A stretch of DNA of 10,116 nt from Bacillota bacterium (GTDB lineage: Bacteria; Bacillota; Clostridia; Peptostreptococcales; Anaerovoracaceae), in contig JAQXSU010000154.1 in NCBI GenBank assembly GCA_029219125.1, positions 1 through 10,116 of the forward strand, given 5' to 3'. Under the pieces are notes generated by a model. The model was not told where the DNA came from. It made no database searches and saw only the letters and a program-made list of their open reading frames with translations. The position numbers and the translations under genes are program-made. Positions 1 to 6,078 of the stretch are shown here, piece after piece (the stretch's first letter is position 1; the number at the start of each line of letters is the position of its first letter).

Positions 1-2
1 CG

Positions 3-1145
3 GGTGTCAATCCGGAGCTGCCGTTTATCCGTGAAGCGGAAGCAGAAGGTGTGGAGATTATCGGGGAACTGGAAATCGCCTATCGGATCGCCCGGGGCCA
101 TTTCGTGGCAATTACCGGAACCAACGGCAAGACCACAACCACCACGCTGACCGGTGAGATCTTCAAGGCCTACGGACGCAGCACCCATGTGGTGGGAAAC
201 ATCGGCGTTGCGGTGATTTCCAAGGCGCTGGATGCGGACGAGGATGACTGGCTGGTGACCGAGACCAGCAGCTTCCAGCTGCAGACCACCCGGTATTTCA
301 AACCTGTGGTTTCCGCCATTCTGAATCTGACGCCGGATCATCTGAACCGCCATCATACCATGGAGGGTTACGGAGAGGCCAAGGCAAAGGTGTTCGCCAA
401 TCAGGACGCCTCCGGCTACTGTGTGCTGAATTACGATGATAAGCAGTGCTATGCCCTGGCAGAGCAGTATGGCTGCAAGGCCAGGATCGTTCCGTTCAGC
501 CGGCGGGAGGAGCTGGATTTCGGTGCCTTCGTGAAGGACGGATGGCTGGTTCTGAAGAATGAGGCGGGTGAACTGGTCACCTTCTGCCGTGCGGATGAGC
601 TGCATATCATCGGCGGCCACAATGTGGAAAACGCACTGGCAGCGGCGGCCATCTGCTATTTCGCCGGTATCGATCCTCAGGTGATTGCGAAGACGCTGCG
701 GGAATTTGGCGGCGTGGCCCACAGAATTGAGTTCTCCGGAGAAATTGACGGCGTAAAATATTATAACGATTCCAAGGGGACCAACGTAGATGCCACAGTG
801 ACAGCGCTGCGTGCCATTGAAAAGAATATCATACTCATTGCAGGGGGCGACGGCAAGGGTCAGACCTTTGATGAACTGATCCGCCAGTTCCACGGCAGTG
901 TGAAGCATATGATCCTGCTGGGCAGAGACGGCAAGCTGATTGCCGAAGCTGCTGACCGGTGTGGATTCAAAGACTATTCCTATGCGAAGGATATGAATGA
1001 ATGCGTGAGAAAAGCCAGTGAAAGGGCCGTGCCGGGAGATACGGTGCTCCTGTCTCCGGCATGTGCAAGCTGGGATATGTATGACAATTTCGAGCAGCGG
1101 GGCGATCACTTCAAAGACTGTGTAGCTCACCTGGGATCCTGGTAA
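3..1145 (+). CDS. murD: UDP-N-acetylmuramoyl-L-alanine--D-glutamate ligase (5' partial)
   Basis: MurD is the cytoplasmic ATP-dependent ligase that adds D-glutamate to UDP-MurNAc-L-Ala in peptidoglycan precursor synthesis. The frame is open to the window edge. The GTG at position 51 is internal, because the codons before it read GVNPELPFIREAEAEG, the family's 'SPGV..' region just before the ATP site. About 70 N-terminal residues (the UDP-binding domain) are therefore missing, judged from the E. coli protein. Visible are the P-loop GTNGKTT, the SSFQL segment, 'LNLTPDHLNRH', a Lys in 'GEAKAKV' where the family has its carbamylated lysine, HNVENALAA, 'HRIEF...YYNDSKGTNVDAT' at the start of the C-terminal domain, and 'LLSPACASWDMYDNFEQRGDHF' near the end. 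The C-terminus is complete. The ftsW start follows 16 nt after the stop, so the two are surely cotranscribed. The expected upstream neighbour, mraY, is outside the window. Confidence 0.97.
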   Translation, partial: GVNPELPFIREAEAEGVEIIGELEIAYRIARGHFVAITGTNGKTTTTTLTGEIFKAYGRSTHVVGNIGVAVISKALDADEDDWLVTETSSFQLQTTRYFKPVVSAILNLTPDHLNRHHTMEGYGEAKAKVFANQDASGYCVLNYDDKQCYALAEQYGCKARIVPFSRREELDFGAFVKDGWLVLKNEAGELVTFCRADELHIIGGHNVENALAAAAICYFAGIDPQVIAKTLREFGGVAHRIEFSGEIDGVKYYNDSKGTNVDATVTALRAIEKNIILIAGGDGKGQTFDELIRQFHGSVKHMILLGRDGKLIAEAADRCGFKDYSYAKDMNECVRKASERAVPGDTVLLSPACASWDMYDNFEQRGDHFKDCVAHLGSW

Positions 1146-1161
1146 AAGGCGGGTTTATTTC

Positions 1162-2415
1162 ATGAAAAAACGTCGTTCGGGTCGTTCGGACAGAACAACA
1201 ACTTCATATGCTTACGGGCAGGGCACGGGCACGCTGCGCAGCGATGCATCCCTGCAGGGGGGCGCAGCCACCCTGCAGACAGGAAGGGCAGCGCAGATGC
1301 AGCCGGAAAAGCCGGCGGTACATTCCGGCGATTTCATCATCATGGGCCTGGTGGCTGTTCTGGTGATCTTTGGCACGGTGATGATTTTCAGCGCCAGCTA
1401 TTATGCGGCCATCGCGGAAAGCGGAGATCCCTATGCCTATCTGAAAAAGCAGCTGATCTGGGTTGCCATCGGTACGGTGCTTCTCTGGATCTGCTATAAG
1501 ATTGATTACCACGTCTGGGGCAAGCTGTATATAATCGCATTTCTGGCAGGACTGATCCTGCTGCTGCTGATCTTCACGCCGCTGGGAATCACGGACATGG
1601 GTGCCACCCGGTGGCTGGGCATCCGGGGTGTACCGTTTACCATCATGCCCGGTGAATGCGCCAAGGTGGCAGTCATCATTTTTACAGCCGGGTTCCTGGA
1701 CCGGAATCCCCGGATCATCGAGAATTTCTGGCGGGGTCTGGTACCTGTTCTGGCGGTGGCAGTGCTGTATTTCGGACTGATCATGTGCCAGCCCAACATG
1801 TCCACCGGTATGACCCTGTGTATCATCGTGGGAGGCATGGTCCTCATCGCAGGGGCCAAGTGGAAGCACATCGGTATGCTGTTCCTGACGGCGGTGGCCG
1901 GCGGCATGATGCTGATCTTTATGGATGAGGGCGGATACCGGTACCGGCGTATGCTCAGCTTTCTGGATCCGTTTGCGGATATGCTGGGAGACGGCTGGCA
2001 GGTGGTTCAGTCTCTGCTGGCACTGGGTACCGGCGGCCTGACAGGACTGGGTCTGGGAAACAGCATCCAGAAAAACCTGTATCTTCCGGAACCGATGAAT
2101 GACTTCATCCTTGCCATCATCGGCGAAGAGCTGGGATTCCTCGGCGTGCTGGCCCTGATGGTTGTTTATCTGATCCTCATCTGGCGAGGCTGCCATGTGG
2201 CCATGAATGCGCCGGACTTCCTGGGCATGATGCTGGCGGGAGGCATTACCATCATGATCGGTGTGCAGGTGGCCATCAACGTGGCTGTCGTGACTTCTTC
2301 CATGCCGCCGACGGGCATCATCCTGCCGTTTATCAGCTATGGCGGAAACGCGCTGATGCTGTTTATGGCTTCGGTGGGAATCCTGCTCAACGTATCACGA
2401 CATTCAGACTTGTAA
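1162..2415 (+). CDS. ftsW: SEDS-family peptidoglycan glycosyltransferase FtsW/SpoVE
   Basis: FtsW is an integral membrane SEDS polymerase that links lipid II into glycan strands at the septum, together with a class B penicillin-binding protein. The product has 417 residues. A hydrophilic Ser/Thr/Gly/Gln-rich N-terminal segment of about 55 residues is followed by many hydrophobic helices (first one FIIMGLVAVLVIFGTVMIF); the family has ten. Family marks are QPNMSTGM, 'LGLGNSIQKNLYLPEP', and MNDF followed by IIGEELGF. Asp314 in MNDF matches the conserved acidic residue considered catalytic in SEDS enzymes. The C-terminal 'PPTGIILPFISYGGNALM' is also typical. The start is ATG 1162 with an imperfect Shine-Dalgarno AAAGGCGG 9 nt upstream. 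The N-terminal extension is longer than in B. subtilis SpoVE. The dcw context favours the vegetative FtsW role, but the sequence alone cannot exclude a SpoVE-type sporulation role. Confidence 0.95.
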   Translation: MKKRRSGRSDRTTTSYAYGQGTGTLRSDASLQGGAATLQTGRAAQMQPEKPAVHSGDFIIMGLVAVLVIFGTVMIFSASYYAAIAESGDPYAYLKKQLIWVAIGTVLLWICYKIDYHVWGKLYIIAFLAGLILLLLIFTPLGITDMGATRWLGIRGVPFTIMPGECAKVAVIIFTAGFLDRNPRIIENFWRGLVPVLAVAVLYFGLIMCQPNMSTGMTLCIIVGGMVLIAGAKWKHIGMLFLTAVAGGMMLIFMDEGGYRYRRMLSFLDPFADMLGDGWQVVQSLLALGTGGLTGLGLGNSIQKNLYLPEPMNDFILAIIGEELGFLGVLALMVVYLILIWRGCHVAMNAPDFLGMMLAGGITIMIGVQVAINVAVVTSSMPPTGIILPFISYGGNALMLFMASVGILLNVSRHSDL

Positions 2416-2447
2416 TCGAGGTATCGATTGCGGATTTTGCCAAGTGC

Positions 2448-2455
2448 AGAAGGAG
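2448..2455 (+). promoter_or_regulatory. murG ribosome binding site
   Basis: AGAAGGAG followed by a 5-nt A spacer and ATG 2461. It decides the murG start against the in-frame upstream TTG at 2428. Confidence 0.85.
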
Positions 2456-2460
2456 AAAAA

Positions 2461-3561
2461 ATGCGAGTCATCGTTACAGGCGGCGGCACCGGCGGTCATA
2501 TCTACCCGGCCATCGCCATCGCCGATAAAATCAGAGAAATGGAACCGGATTCGGAGATCCTCTACATCGGAAACGAAACCGGGCTGGAAAAGGAAATCGT
2601 GCCTAAGGCGGGCTACGATTTTGAAATGGTCACAGCCATGTGGCTGGACCGAAGCCATCTGACGAAAATCTTCAAGACCGGCTGGGGCGTGCTGAAGGGC
2701 ACGGCGGAGGCCAGGAAGATTATGAAACGGTTCCGGCCGGATGTGGTCATCGGAACGGGCGGCTATGTCTGCGTGCCGGTGCTTCTGGCAGGACATCAGT
2801 TCGGCGCACGAACCTACTTACATGAACAGAACGCTTATCCGGGAGTAGCCAACCGGTTCCTGGAGAGGTATGTAAAACATATTTTCCTCGGCTTTCCTGA
2901 CGCTGCGAAGTATTTCAAAGAACCGGAAAAGCTGGTGGATGCGGGAAATCCGGTCCGCCGCAGCTTCTTTCAGCTGACCAGAGAGGATGCACGCCGGAAG
3001 CTGGGCTTCCCGCAGGACGCATTCATCATCCTGTCTTTCGGCGGCAGTCTGGGGGCGGAGAAGATCAATGAAGTGGCCTTCGACCTGATGGAAGCAGTCA
3101 ACGGCCAGGAAAAGGTCATGCTCATCTTCGGTACCGGAAAGTGGTATTATGAAGCCACCCGGGAGAAGGCCAGAGAAAAGAACATCCGGATCCGGGAGAA
3201 TATCCTGATCCGGGATTACATCGATCCCATGGATCAGTATCTGGCAGCCTGCGATGTGGTCATCAGCCGTTCCGGCGCCCTGTCCGTGGCGGAAACCACG
3301 GTCTGCGGCAAAGCCTCCGTGCTGATTCCGTCTCCCAATGTGACGGGAAACCATCAGTATTATAATGCGAAAGCCGTGGCCGACCGGGGCGGCGCCATTC
3401 TGATCGAGGAAAAAGATCTGACCTCGGAGAAGCTCATCGAAGAGGTGCTTCACCTGAAAAACCACCCGGAGGATCTGGCTGCCATGAGCCGTGCCAGCCG
3501 CAGCTGTGCGCCGGACCGCGCCCTGGATATCATCTACGATACCATCCGGAAAGAGATTTAA
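2461..3561 (+). CDS. murG: UDP-GlcNAc: undecaprenyl-PP-MurNAc-pentapeptide GlcNAc transferase MurG
   Basis: MurG is the peripheral membrane GT-B glycosyltransferase (GT28) that adds GlcNAc to lipid I to form lipid II on the inner membrane face. The 366-residue length is normal. The N-terminal glycine loop GGGTGGHIYPA (from residue 7, with His13), 'HEQNAYPGVANRFL', and the UDP-GlcNAc-binding C-terminal region 'SRSGALSVAETTVCGKA' plus 'PNVTGNHQYYNAKA' are all present. I chose ATG 2461 because AGAAGGAG sits 5 nt upstream and MRVIVTGGGTGG matches the family start. A TTG 33 nt further upstream extends the frame but would add an atypical peptide and has no good ribosome binding site. It lies 45 nt after ftsW and is last in its transcription unit, with a strong terminator starting 12 nt after the stop. 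Confidence 0.97.
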   Translation: MRVIVTGGGTGGHIYPAIAIADKIREMEPDSEILYIGNETGLEKEIVPKAGYDFEMVTAMWLDRSHLTKIFKTGWGVLKGTAEARKIMKRFRPDVVIGTGGYVCVPVLLAGHQFGARTYLHEQNAYPGVANRFLERYVKHIFLGFPDAAKYFKEPEKLVDAGNPVRRSFFQLTREDARRKLGFPQDAFIILSFGGSLGAEKINEVAFDLMEAVNGQEKVMLIFGTGKWYYEATREKAREKNIRIRENILIRDYIDPMDQYLAACDVVISRSGALSVAETTVCGKASVLIPSPNVTGNHQYYNAKAVADRGGAILIEEKDLTSEKLIEEVLHLKNHPEDLAAMSRASRSCAPDRALDIIYDTIRKEI

Positions 3562-3573
3562 ATGAAAGAGCAG

Positions 3574-3625
3574 AAAAAAGCGCTGAAGTGATGGATATTC
3601 CATCATTCCGGCGTTTTTGTTTTTT
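3574..3625 (+). terminator. Rho-independent terminator after murG, possibly bidirectional
   Basis: An inverted repeat at 3581-3595 / 3599-3613 (core TGATGGA-TAT-TCCATCA, with two wobbles and one mismatch further out, closed by CGC/GCG) is followed by a T-rich run at 3614-3625 broken by a single G. The A6 run at 3574-3579 precedes the stem, so the same structure would also look like a terminator for leftward transcription. It closes the murD-ftsW-murG unit and implies that murA needs its own promoter. Confidence 0.87.
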
Positions 3626-3658
3626 CTGGGACGGAGCTTCTGCTCCGCTCCCACAGAA
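3624..3658. other. Second stable hairpin downstream of the murG terminator
   Basis: TGGGACGGAGC and GCTCCGCTCCCA can pair around a TTCT loop, giving about 11 bp with one bulge. The stem can be lengthened by TTCT/AGAA outside. No T run follows it in either direction, so it does not look like a classical terminator. It could protect the murG 3' end or belong to a separate RNA; the sequence does not decide. Confidence 0.6.
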
Positions 3659-3701
3659 CACCTGCAGAACATTCCCTGATCCCCTTTGCGGTTTGGCATG
3701 A

Positions 3702-3863
3702 CTAATGCAACAATATGAAGCAAATTTTGCCCCAAAAACACGTAATTTCGTTACACATATTTCCAATTTCGGCAGGTTTACGGGATTTTTTGGCGTTTTT
3801 CCGAGCAAAATCCGCAATTTTTACGTGCATTTCGCGAAAAAAACGTTTATATTGTTGCATTAG
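3702..3863. repeat. 162-bp inverted-repeat element upstream of murA
   Basis: The 15-mer CTAATGCAACAATAT at 3702-3716 is repeated perfectly inverted at 3849-3863. A second nested pair, CACGTAA at 3739-3745 and TTACGTG at 3821-3827, sits symmetrically with a 1-nt offset. The sequence between is visibly more AT-rich than the genes and contains the small palindromes GCAAATTTTGC (3720-3730) and TTTCGCGAAA (3830-3839). No transposase is encoded and no clear target-site duplication flanks the arms. It could be a degenerate MITE-like insertion, a pair of regulator sites, or a mirrored promoter region. Confidence 0.6.
3825..3853 (+). promoter_or_regulatory. Candidate murA promoter
   Basis: The -10-like TATATT at 3848-3853 follows TGCATT (3826-3831) at a 16-bp spacing. 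The -35 is poor by sigma-A standards. Support comes from comparison: the word GTGCATTTC lies exactly 14 nt before the -10-like hexamer here and upstream of ftsZ, and GCAATTTTTAC precedes it in both places. The palindrome TTTCGCGAAA (3830-3839) sits between the two elements, where a repressor site would be effective. The strong murG terminator makes a promoter in this gap necessary. Confidence 0.5.
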
Positions 3864-3899
3864 ATTAGGCTAACCGCATGCCGTGAGGGGGAGGCGAGA

Positions 3900-3935
3900 T
3901 TGGAAGCGGAGGCACAGGAAAGGGTAGGCACCTGA
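3900..3935 (+). CDS. Possible 11-codon leader ORF upstream of murA
   Basis: GGGGAGG at 3888-3894 lies 5 nt before TTG 3900, which opens an 11-residue frame (MEAEAQERVGT) ending at TGA 3933-3935. TTG is also the start codon used by murA and ftsQ here. An in-frame ATG follows the stop directly. The SD-like match is good, but the peptide has no recognisable feature, and the stretch is purine-rich, so a chance match is quite possible. Confidence 0.22.
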   Translation: MEAEAQERVGT

Positions 3936-3968
3936 ATGGGCGAAGCTGCATACTATGACAGTAAATGC

Positions 3969-3974
3969 AGGAGG
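3969..3974 (+). promoter_or_regulatory. murA ribosome binding site
   Basis: AGGAGG followed by 8 nt and TTG 3983. It decides for the TTG start. The in-frame ATG at 3965 overlaps this site and would add six residues (MQEVFL) that do not belong to the family. Confidence 0.88.
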
Positions 3975-3982
3975 TGTTTTTA

Positions 3983-5332
3983 TTGGAAAGTTACCATATA
4001 CGGGGCGGAACCCCGCTGCACGGTGAGTACCCGGTGAAGGGGGCGAAGAACGCAGCGCTGCCGATCCTGGCTGCTGCTCTGTGCAAAGGCGGCATCCATG
4101 AAATATACGGATGTCCTGATATCGGTGATGCATCAGTCATGATGGATATTCTGAAAGGTCTGGGTGCGGACTGCAGGAGAGACGGAAACTGTCTGGTGGT
4201 GGACAGCCGGCAGCTGACCTCTGCAGCTGTGCCGCGGCAGCTCATGTCCATGCTCAGGTCTTCGGTGTTTTTGATGGGGAGTCTGCTGATGCGGACCGGA
4301 GAGGCGGTGGTTTACCGGCCGGGAGGCTGCAATATCGGCAGTCGTCCCATAGACATACATACGGATGGGCTGCGCCATCTGGGCTATACGGTAACAGAGG
4401 ACGAGGAAAAAATAGTCTGCAGCGGAAGGTGCCGGGGCGGAAGATATGTACTTCCGTATCCCAGTGTGGGCGCTACGGAAAACCTTATGATGGCTGCACT
4501 TTCGGGAGATGGACTTACGGTGCTGGAAAACTGTGCCATTGAACCGGAGATCCTCGATCTGCAGGGTTTTCTGCGAACCTGCGGTTTTCAGGTATACGGT
4601 GCAGGGACAGGGACCATCGCTGTGCTGGGAGGAAAAGGTATTTCTGACGCCATGTACTTCATCATGGAAGATCGCATTGAGGCAGCCACCTATCTGATGG
4701 CTCTGGCCGGTACCGGCGGGGAAGGAATCCTTACAGGTGTCCGCGGCAGACTTCTGGGATCGGTGCTGCAGGTTCTGGAGAATATGGGCTGCCGCATCCG
4801 CAGTTTCCAGGACCGGATCGAACTGGTCTCGCCGGAGCGGCTCAGAAGCCCGGGAATGGTTTCGACAGCACCTTATCCCGGTTTTCCTACAGACTGCCAG
4901 CCACAGCTGATGACGCTGGCTGTCTGTGCCGCCGGAGAGACACGGATCTGTGAAGAAATTTTTGAGAACCGGTTTTCCCATAAAAAAGAACTGATGAAAA
5001 TGGGTGCGAATATTGAAACCTGCGGGAAAAATGCTATAATAAAAGGGATAGGCAGACTTCAGGGTGCGGAAGTCTGCGCACAGGATCTGCGGGGCGGAGC
5101 GGCACTGGTTCTTGCCGGCCTCATGGCAGAGGAGGAAACAGTCGTAACAGGAATACATCATATTGAGAGAGGCTATGAGGGGCTGGAGAGAGGGCTCCGG
5201 CTGCTGGGAGGAAACATTGAAAAGAAAAACGAGAGAAAAACGAAAAAAACGGAAGAGTCCGCTGCTGAAGTTGGCTGTGTTTCTGCTGATCACGGGAGCA
5301 GCCCTTGGGTTCCTGTCCTCTCCCATGTTTAA
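3983..5332 (+). CDS. murA: UDP-N-acetylglucosamine 1-carboxyvinyltransferase, with extra C-terminal tail
   Basis: MurA transfers enolpyruvate from PEP to UDP-GlcNAc, the first committed step of peptidoglycan synthesis in the cytoplasm. From the TTG start the product has 449 residues, compared with about 420 in the family. Conserved residues are visible: Lys22-Asn23 (GAKNA), Arg92 (LRSSVFLMG), the fosfomycin-target Cys116 in 'RPGGCNIGSRPIDIH', Asp in PGFPTDCQPQ (E. coli Asp305) and Arg in DLRGGAALVLAG. The normal body ends at about LRLLGGNIE; a Lys-rich tail of 36 residues (codons from 5222) follows and lies wholly over the ftsQ start. Codon use looks less biased than in the neighbours: I count nine ATA isoleucine codons here and one in ftsW. 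Firmicutes often have two MurA paralogues; which one this is cannot be told from the window alone. Confidence 0.95.
   Translation: MESYHIRGGTPLHGEYPVKGAKNAALPILAAALCKGGIHEIYGCPDIGDASVMMDILKGLGADCRRDGNCLVVDSRQLTSAAVPRQLMSMLRSSVFLMGSLLMRTGEAVVYRPGGCNIGSRPIDIHTDGLRHLGYTVTEDEEKIVCSGRCRGGRYVLPYPSVGATENLMMAALSGDGLTVLENCAIEPEILDLQGFLRTCGFQVYGAGTGTIAVLGGKGISDAMYFIMEDRIEAATYLMALAGTGGEGILTGVRGRLLGSVLQVLENMGCRIRSFQDRIELVSPERLRSPGMVSTAPYPGFPTDCQPQLMTLAVCAAGETRICEEIFENRFSHKKELMKMGANIETCGKNAIIKGIGRLQGAEVCAQDLRGGAALVLAGLMAEEETVVTGIHHIERGYEGLERGLRLLGGNIEKKNERKTKKTEESAAEVGCVSADHGSSPWVPVLSHV
5013..5040 (+). promoter_or_regulatory. Strong sigma-A-like promoter inside murA, facing ftsQ
   Basis: TTGAAA (5013-5018), a 16-bp spacer and TATAAT (5035-5040), with a TG one base upstream (TGCTATAAT, an extended -10). 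This is the best vegetative promoter match I found in the window. Transcription would start near 5047, about 170 nt before the ftsQ TTG, giving ftsQ expression independent of murA. It lies in coding sequence, so selection on the protein could also explain the bases. Confidence 0.6.
5206..5211 (+). promoter_or_regulatory. ftsQ ribosome binding site inside murA
   Basis: GGGAGG followed by 5 nt and TTG 5217. It decides the ftsQ start against an earlier in-frame TTG at 5163, which has only a weak AGGA upstream. The site lies in the murA codons for LLGGN, so translation of the two genes is probably coupled. Confidence 0.8.
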
Positions 5333-5963
5333 CATCACGACTTATGAGGTAGAGGGGAACAGCTATTACTCCGATGAGGAAATTCTGGTCATGGGAGGAT
5401 GCAGGACCGGAAACAATATTTTCTGGAAAGCAGGCCTTTCGGATATTCAGCAGAGACTGTCCAGGGATGCCTATATGCAGGAAGTGACCGTACGCCGGTC
5501 CCTTCCTGATACAGTGGTCATCGAGATCAAAGAGAGAAGACAGACTGCAGCCATCGTGTACGGCGAGAAGTTTGTGGTCATTGACGGAGAAGGCACCGTC
5601 CTCAGAAAAACCAGCGTGGAACCGAAGATCCCTGTGATCAAGGGTCTGACCATCAGCAAGCTGACGGTGGGAGAACCCATTGAGGCGGAAGAAAAGGTCC
5701 TGCTGCGGCAGACCCTGGAAATGCTTTCTTCCATGGAAAAAGGGGACATGTTCTTCAAGAAGGTGGAACTGTCCAAGGTGCAGATTCGTGCTTATGTCTA
5801 TGACAGTCTGATCTGCCAGGGAACGCCGGAAAATCTGATGGAGGCCATGGATTCCGGCAAGCTGCAGCTGGTCATTCAGGAGCTTGGAGAAAGGGAAATC
5901 GAGCGGGGCACCATTCAGGTCAGCGGCGGAGATTACATTTCTTTCACGCCGAAGATTGATTAG
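5217..5963 (+). CDS. ftsQ: Cell division protein FtsQ/DivIB with POTRA domain
   Basis: FtsQ (DivIB in Gram-positives) is a single-pass membrane protein that scaffolds the divisome with FtsL and FtsB/DivIC. From TTG 5217 it has 248 residues. These comprise a strongly basic cytoplasmic tail (residues 2-13, nearly all Lys/Arg), one membrane helix at about 16-35 (LLKLAVFLLITGAALGFLSS), and a POTRA domain from about 38 (MFNITTYEVEGNSYYSDEEI) to about 106 (LPDTVVIEIKERRQ). The extracytoplasmic beta domain follows. There is no signal peptidase site; the helix is a signal anchor. The first 116 bp overlap murA in another frame. A start at 5163 would add 18 residues but is less well supported. The next gene is ftsZ, without the ftsA that separates them in many bacteria. 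Confidence 0.92.
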   Translation: MKRKTREKRKKRKSPLLKLAVFLLITGAALGFLSSPMFNITTYEVEGNSYYSDEEILVMGGCRTGNNIFWKAGLSDIQQRLSRDAYMQEVTVRRSLPDTVVIEIKERRQTAAIVYGEKFVVIDGEGTVLRKTSVEPKIPVIKGLTISKLTVGEPIEAEEKVLLRQTLEMLSSMEKGDMFFKKVELSKVQIRAYVYDSLICQGTPENLMEAMDSGKLQLVIQELGEREIERGTIQVSGGDYISFTPKID

Positions 5964-6008
5964 ATCGAAAAAACGTGGATATTACAGCAATTTTTACAAG
6001 AAAAAAAG

Positions 6009-6037
6009 GTGCATTTCCTGTAGAGATATGATACAAT
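6009..6037 (+). promoter_or_regulatory. Candidate ftsZ promoter
   Basis: An extended -10, TGATACAAT (hexamer TACAAT at 6032-6037), follows TGCATT (6010-6015) at 16 bp. GTGCATTTC (6009-6017) and GCAATTTTTAC (5987-5997) are shared word for word with the murA upstream region, and the distance from GTGCATTTC to the -10 hexamer is 14 nt in both. Other AT-rich hexamers (TATGAT at 6027, TATTAT at 6043) could serve instead. The ftsQ-ftsZ gap of 115 bp is large enough to hold a promoter. Confidence 0.55.
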
Positions 6038-6060
6038 ATTCATATTATAGGGTATTTACC

Positions 6061-6067
6061 GAGGAGG
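6061..6067 (+). promoter_or_regulatory. ftsZ ribosome binding site
   Basis: GAGGAGG followed by 11 nt and ATG 6079, a slightly long spacing. It sets the start at MLQFETNLDK, the usual FtsZ beginning; the open frame further upstream runs back into the ftsQ 3' end and is not coding. Confidence 0.85.
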
Positions 6068-6078
6068 ATAAAATCAGC

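Noticed and set aside
51..53. GTG at 51 as the murD start
   Set aside because: The codons upstream of it are clearly MurD sequence (GVNPELPFIREAEAEG), so the gene begins before the window.
727..770. Promoter-like TTGAGT/TTGACG and TATTAT inside murD
   Set aside because: The hexamers are 8 or about 21 bp apart, not a workable spacing, and no gene start follows nearby.
2818..3741. Long minus-strand open frames (for example 1204-2196, 2818-3741, 4133-5338, 8178-9020 and 9273-10067)
   Set aside because: They lie almost entirely opposite well-recognised genes, have no family motifs, and read as His/Gln/Arg-rich shadow translations.
3530..3817. 95-codon minus-strand frame covering most of the murG-murA gap
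   Set aside because: It begins at a TTG with no ribosome binding site upstream, runs through the terminator and both hairpins, and the peptide resembles nothing.
3936..4037. 33-residue plus-strand ORF with a CxxC, starting at the ATG just after the leader ORF stop
   Set aside because: Its Cys-Arg-Arg-Cys is simply the out-of-frame reading of the murA ribosome binding site AGGAGGTG; it overlaps the murA start and has no SD of its own.
5884..6078. Upstream extension of the ftsZ open frame by 65 residues
   Set aside because: The extension overlaps the ftsQ 3' end, reads as non-homologous basic peptide, and the ribosome binding site and family N-terminus both mark ATG 6079.
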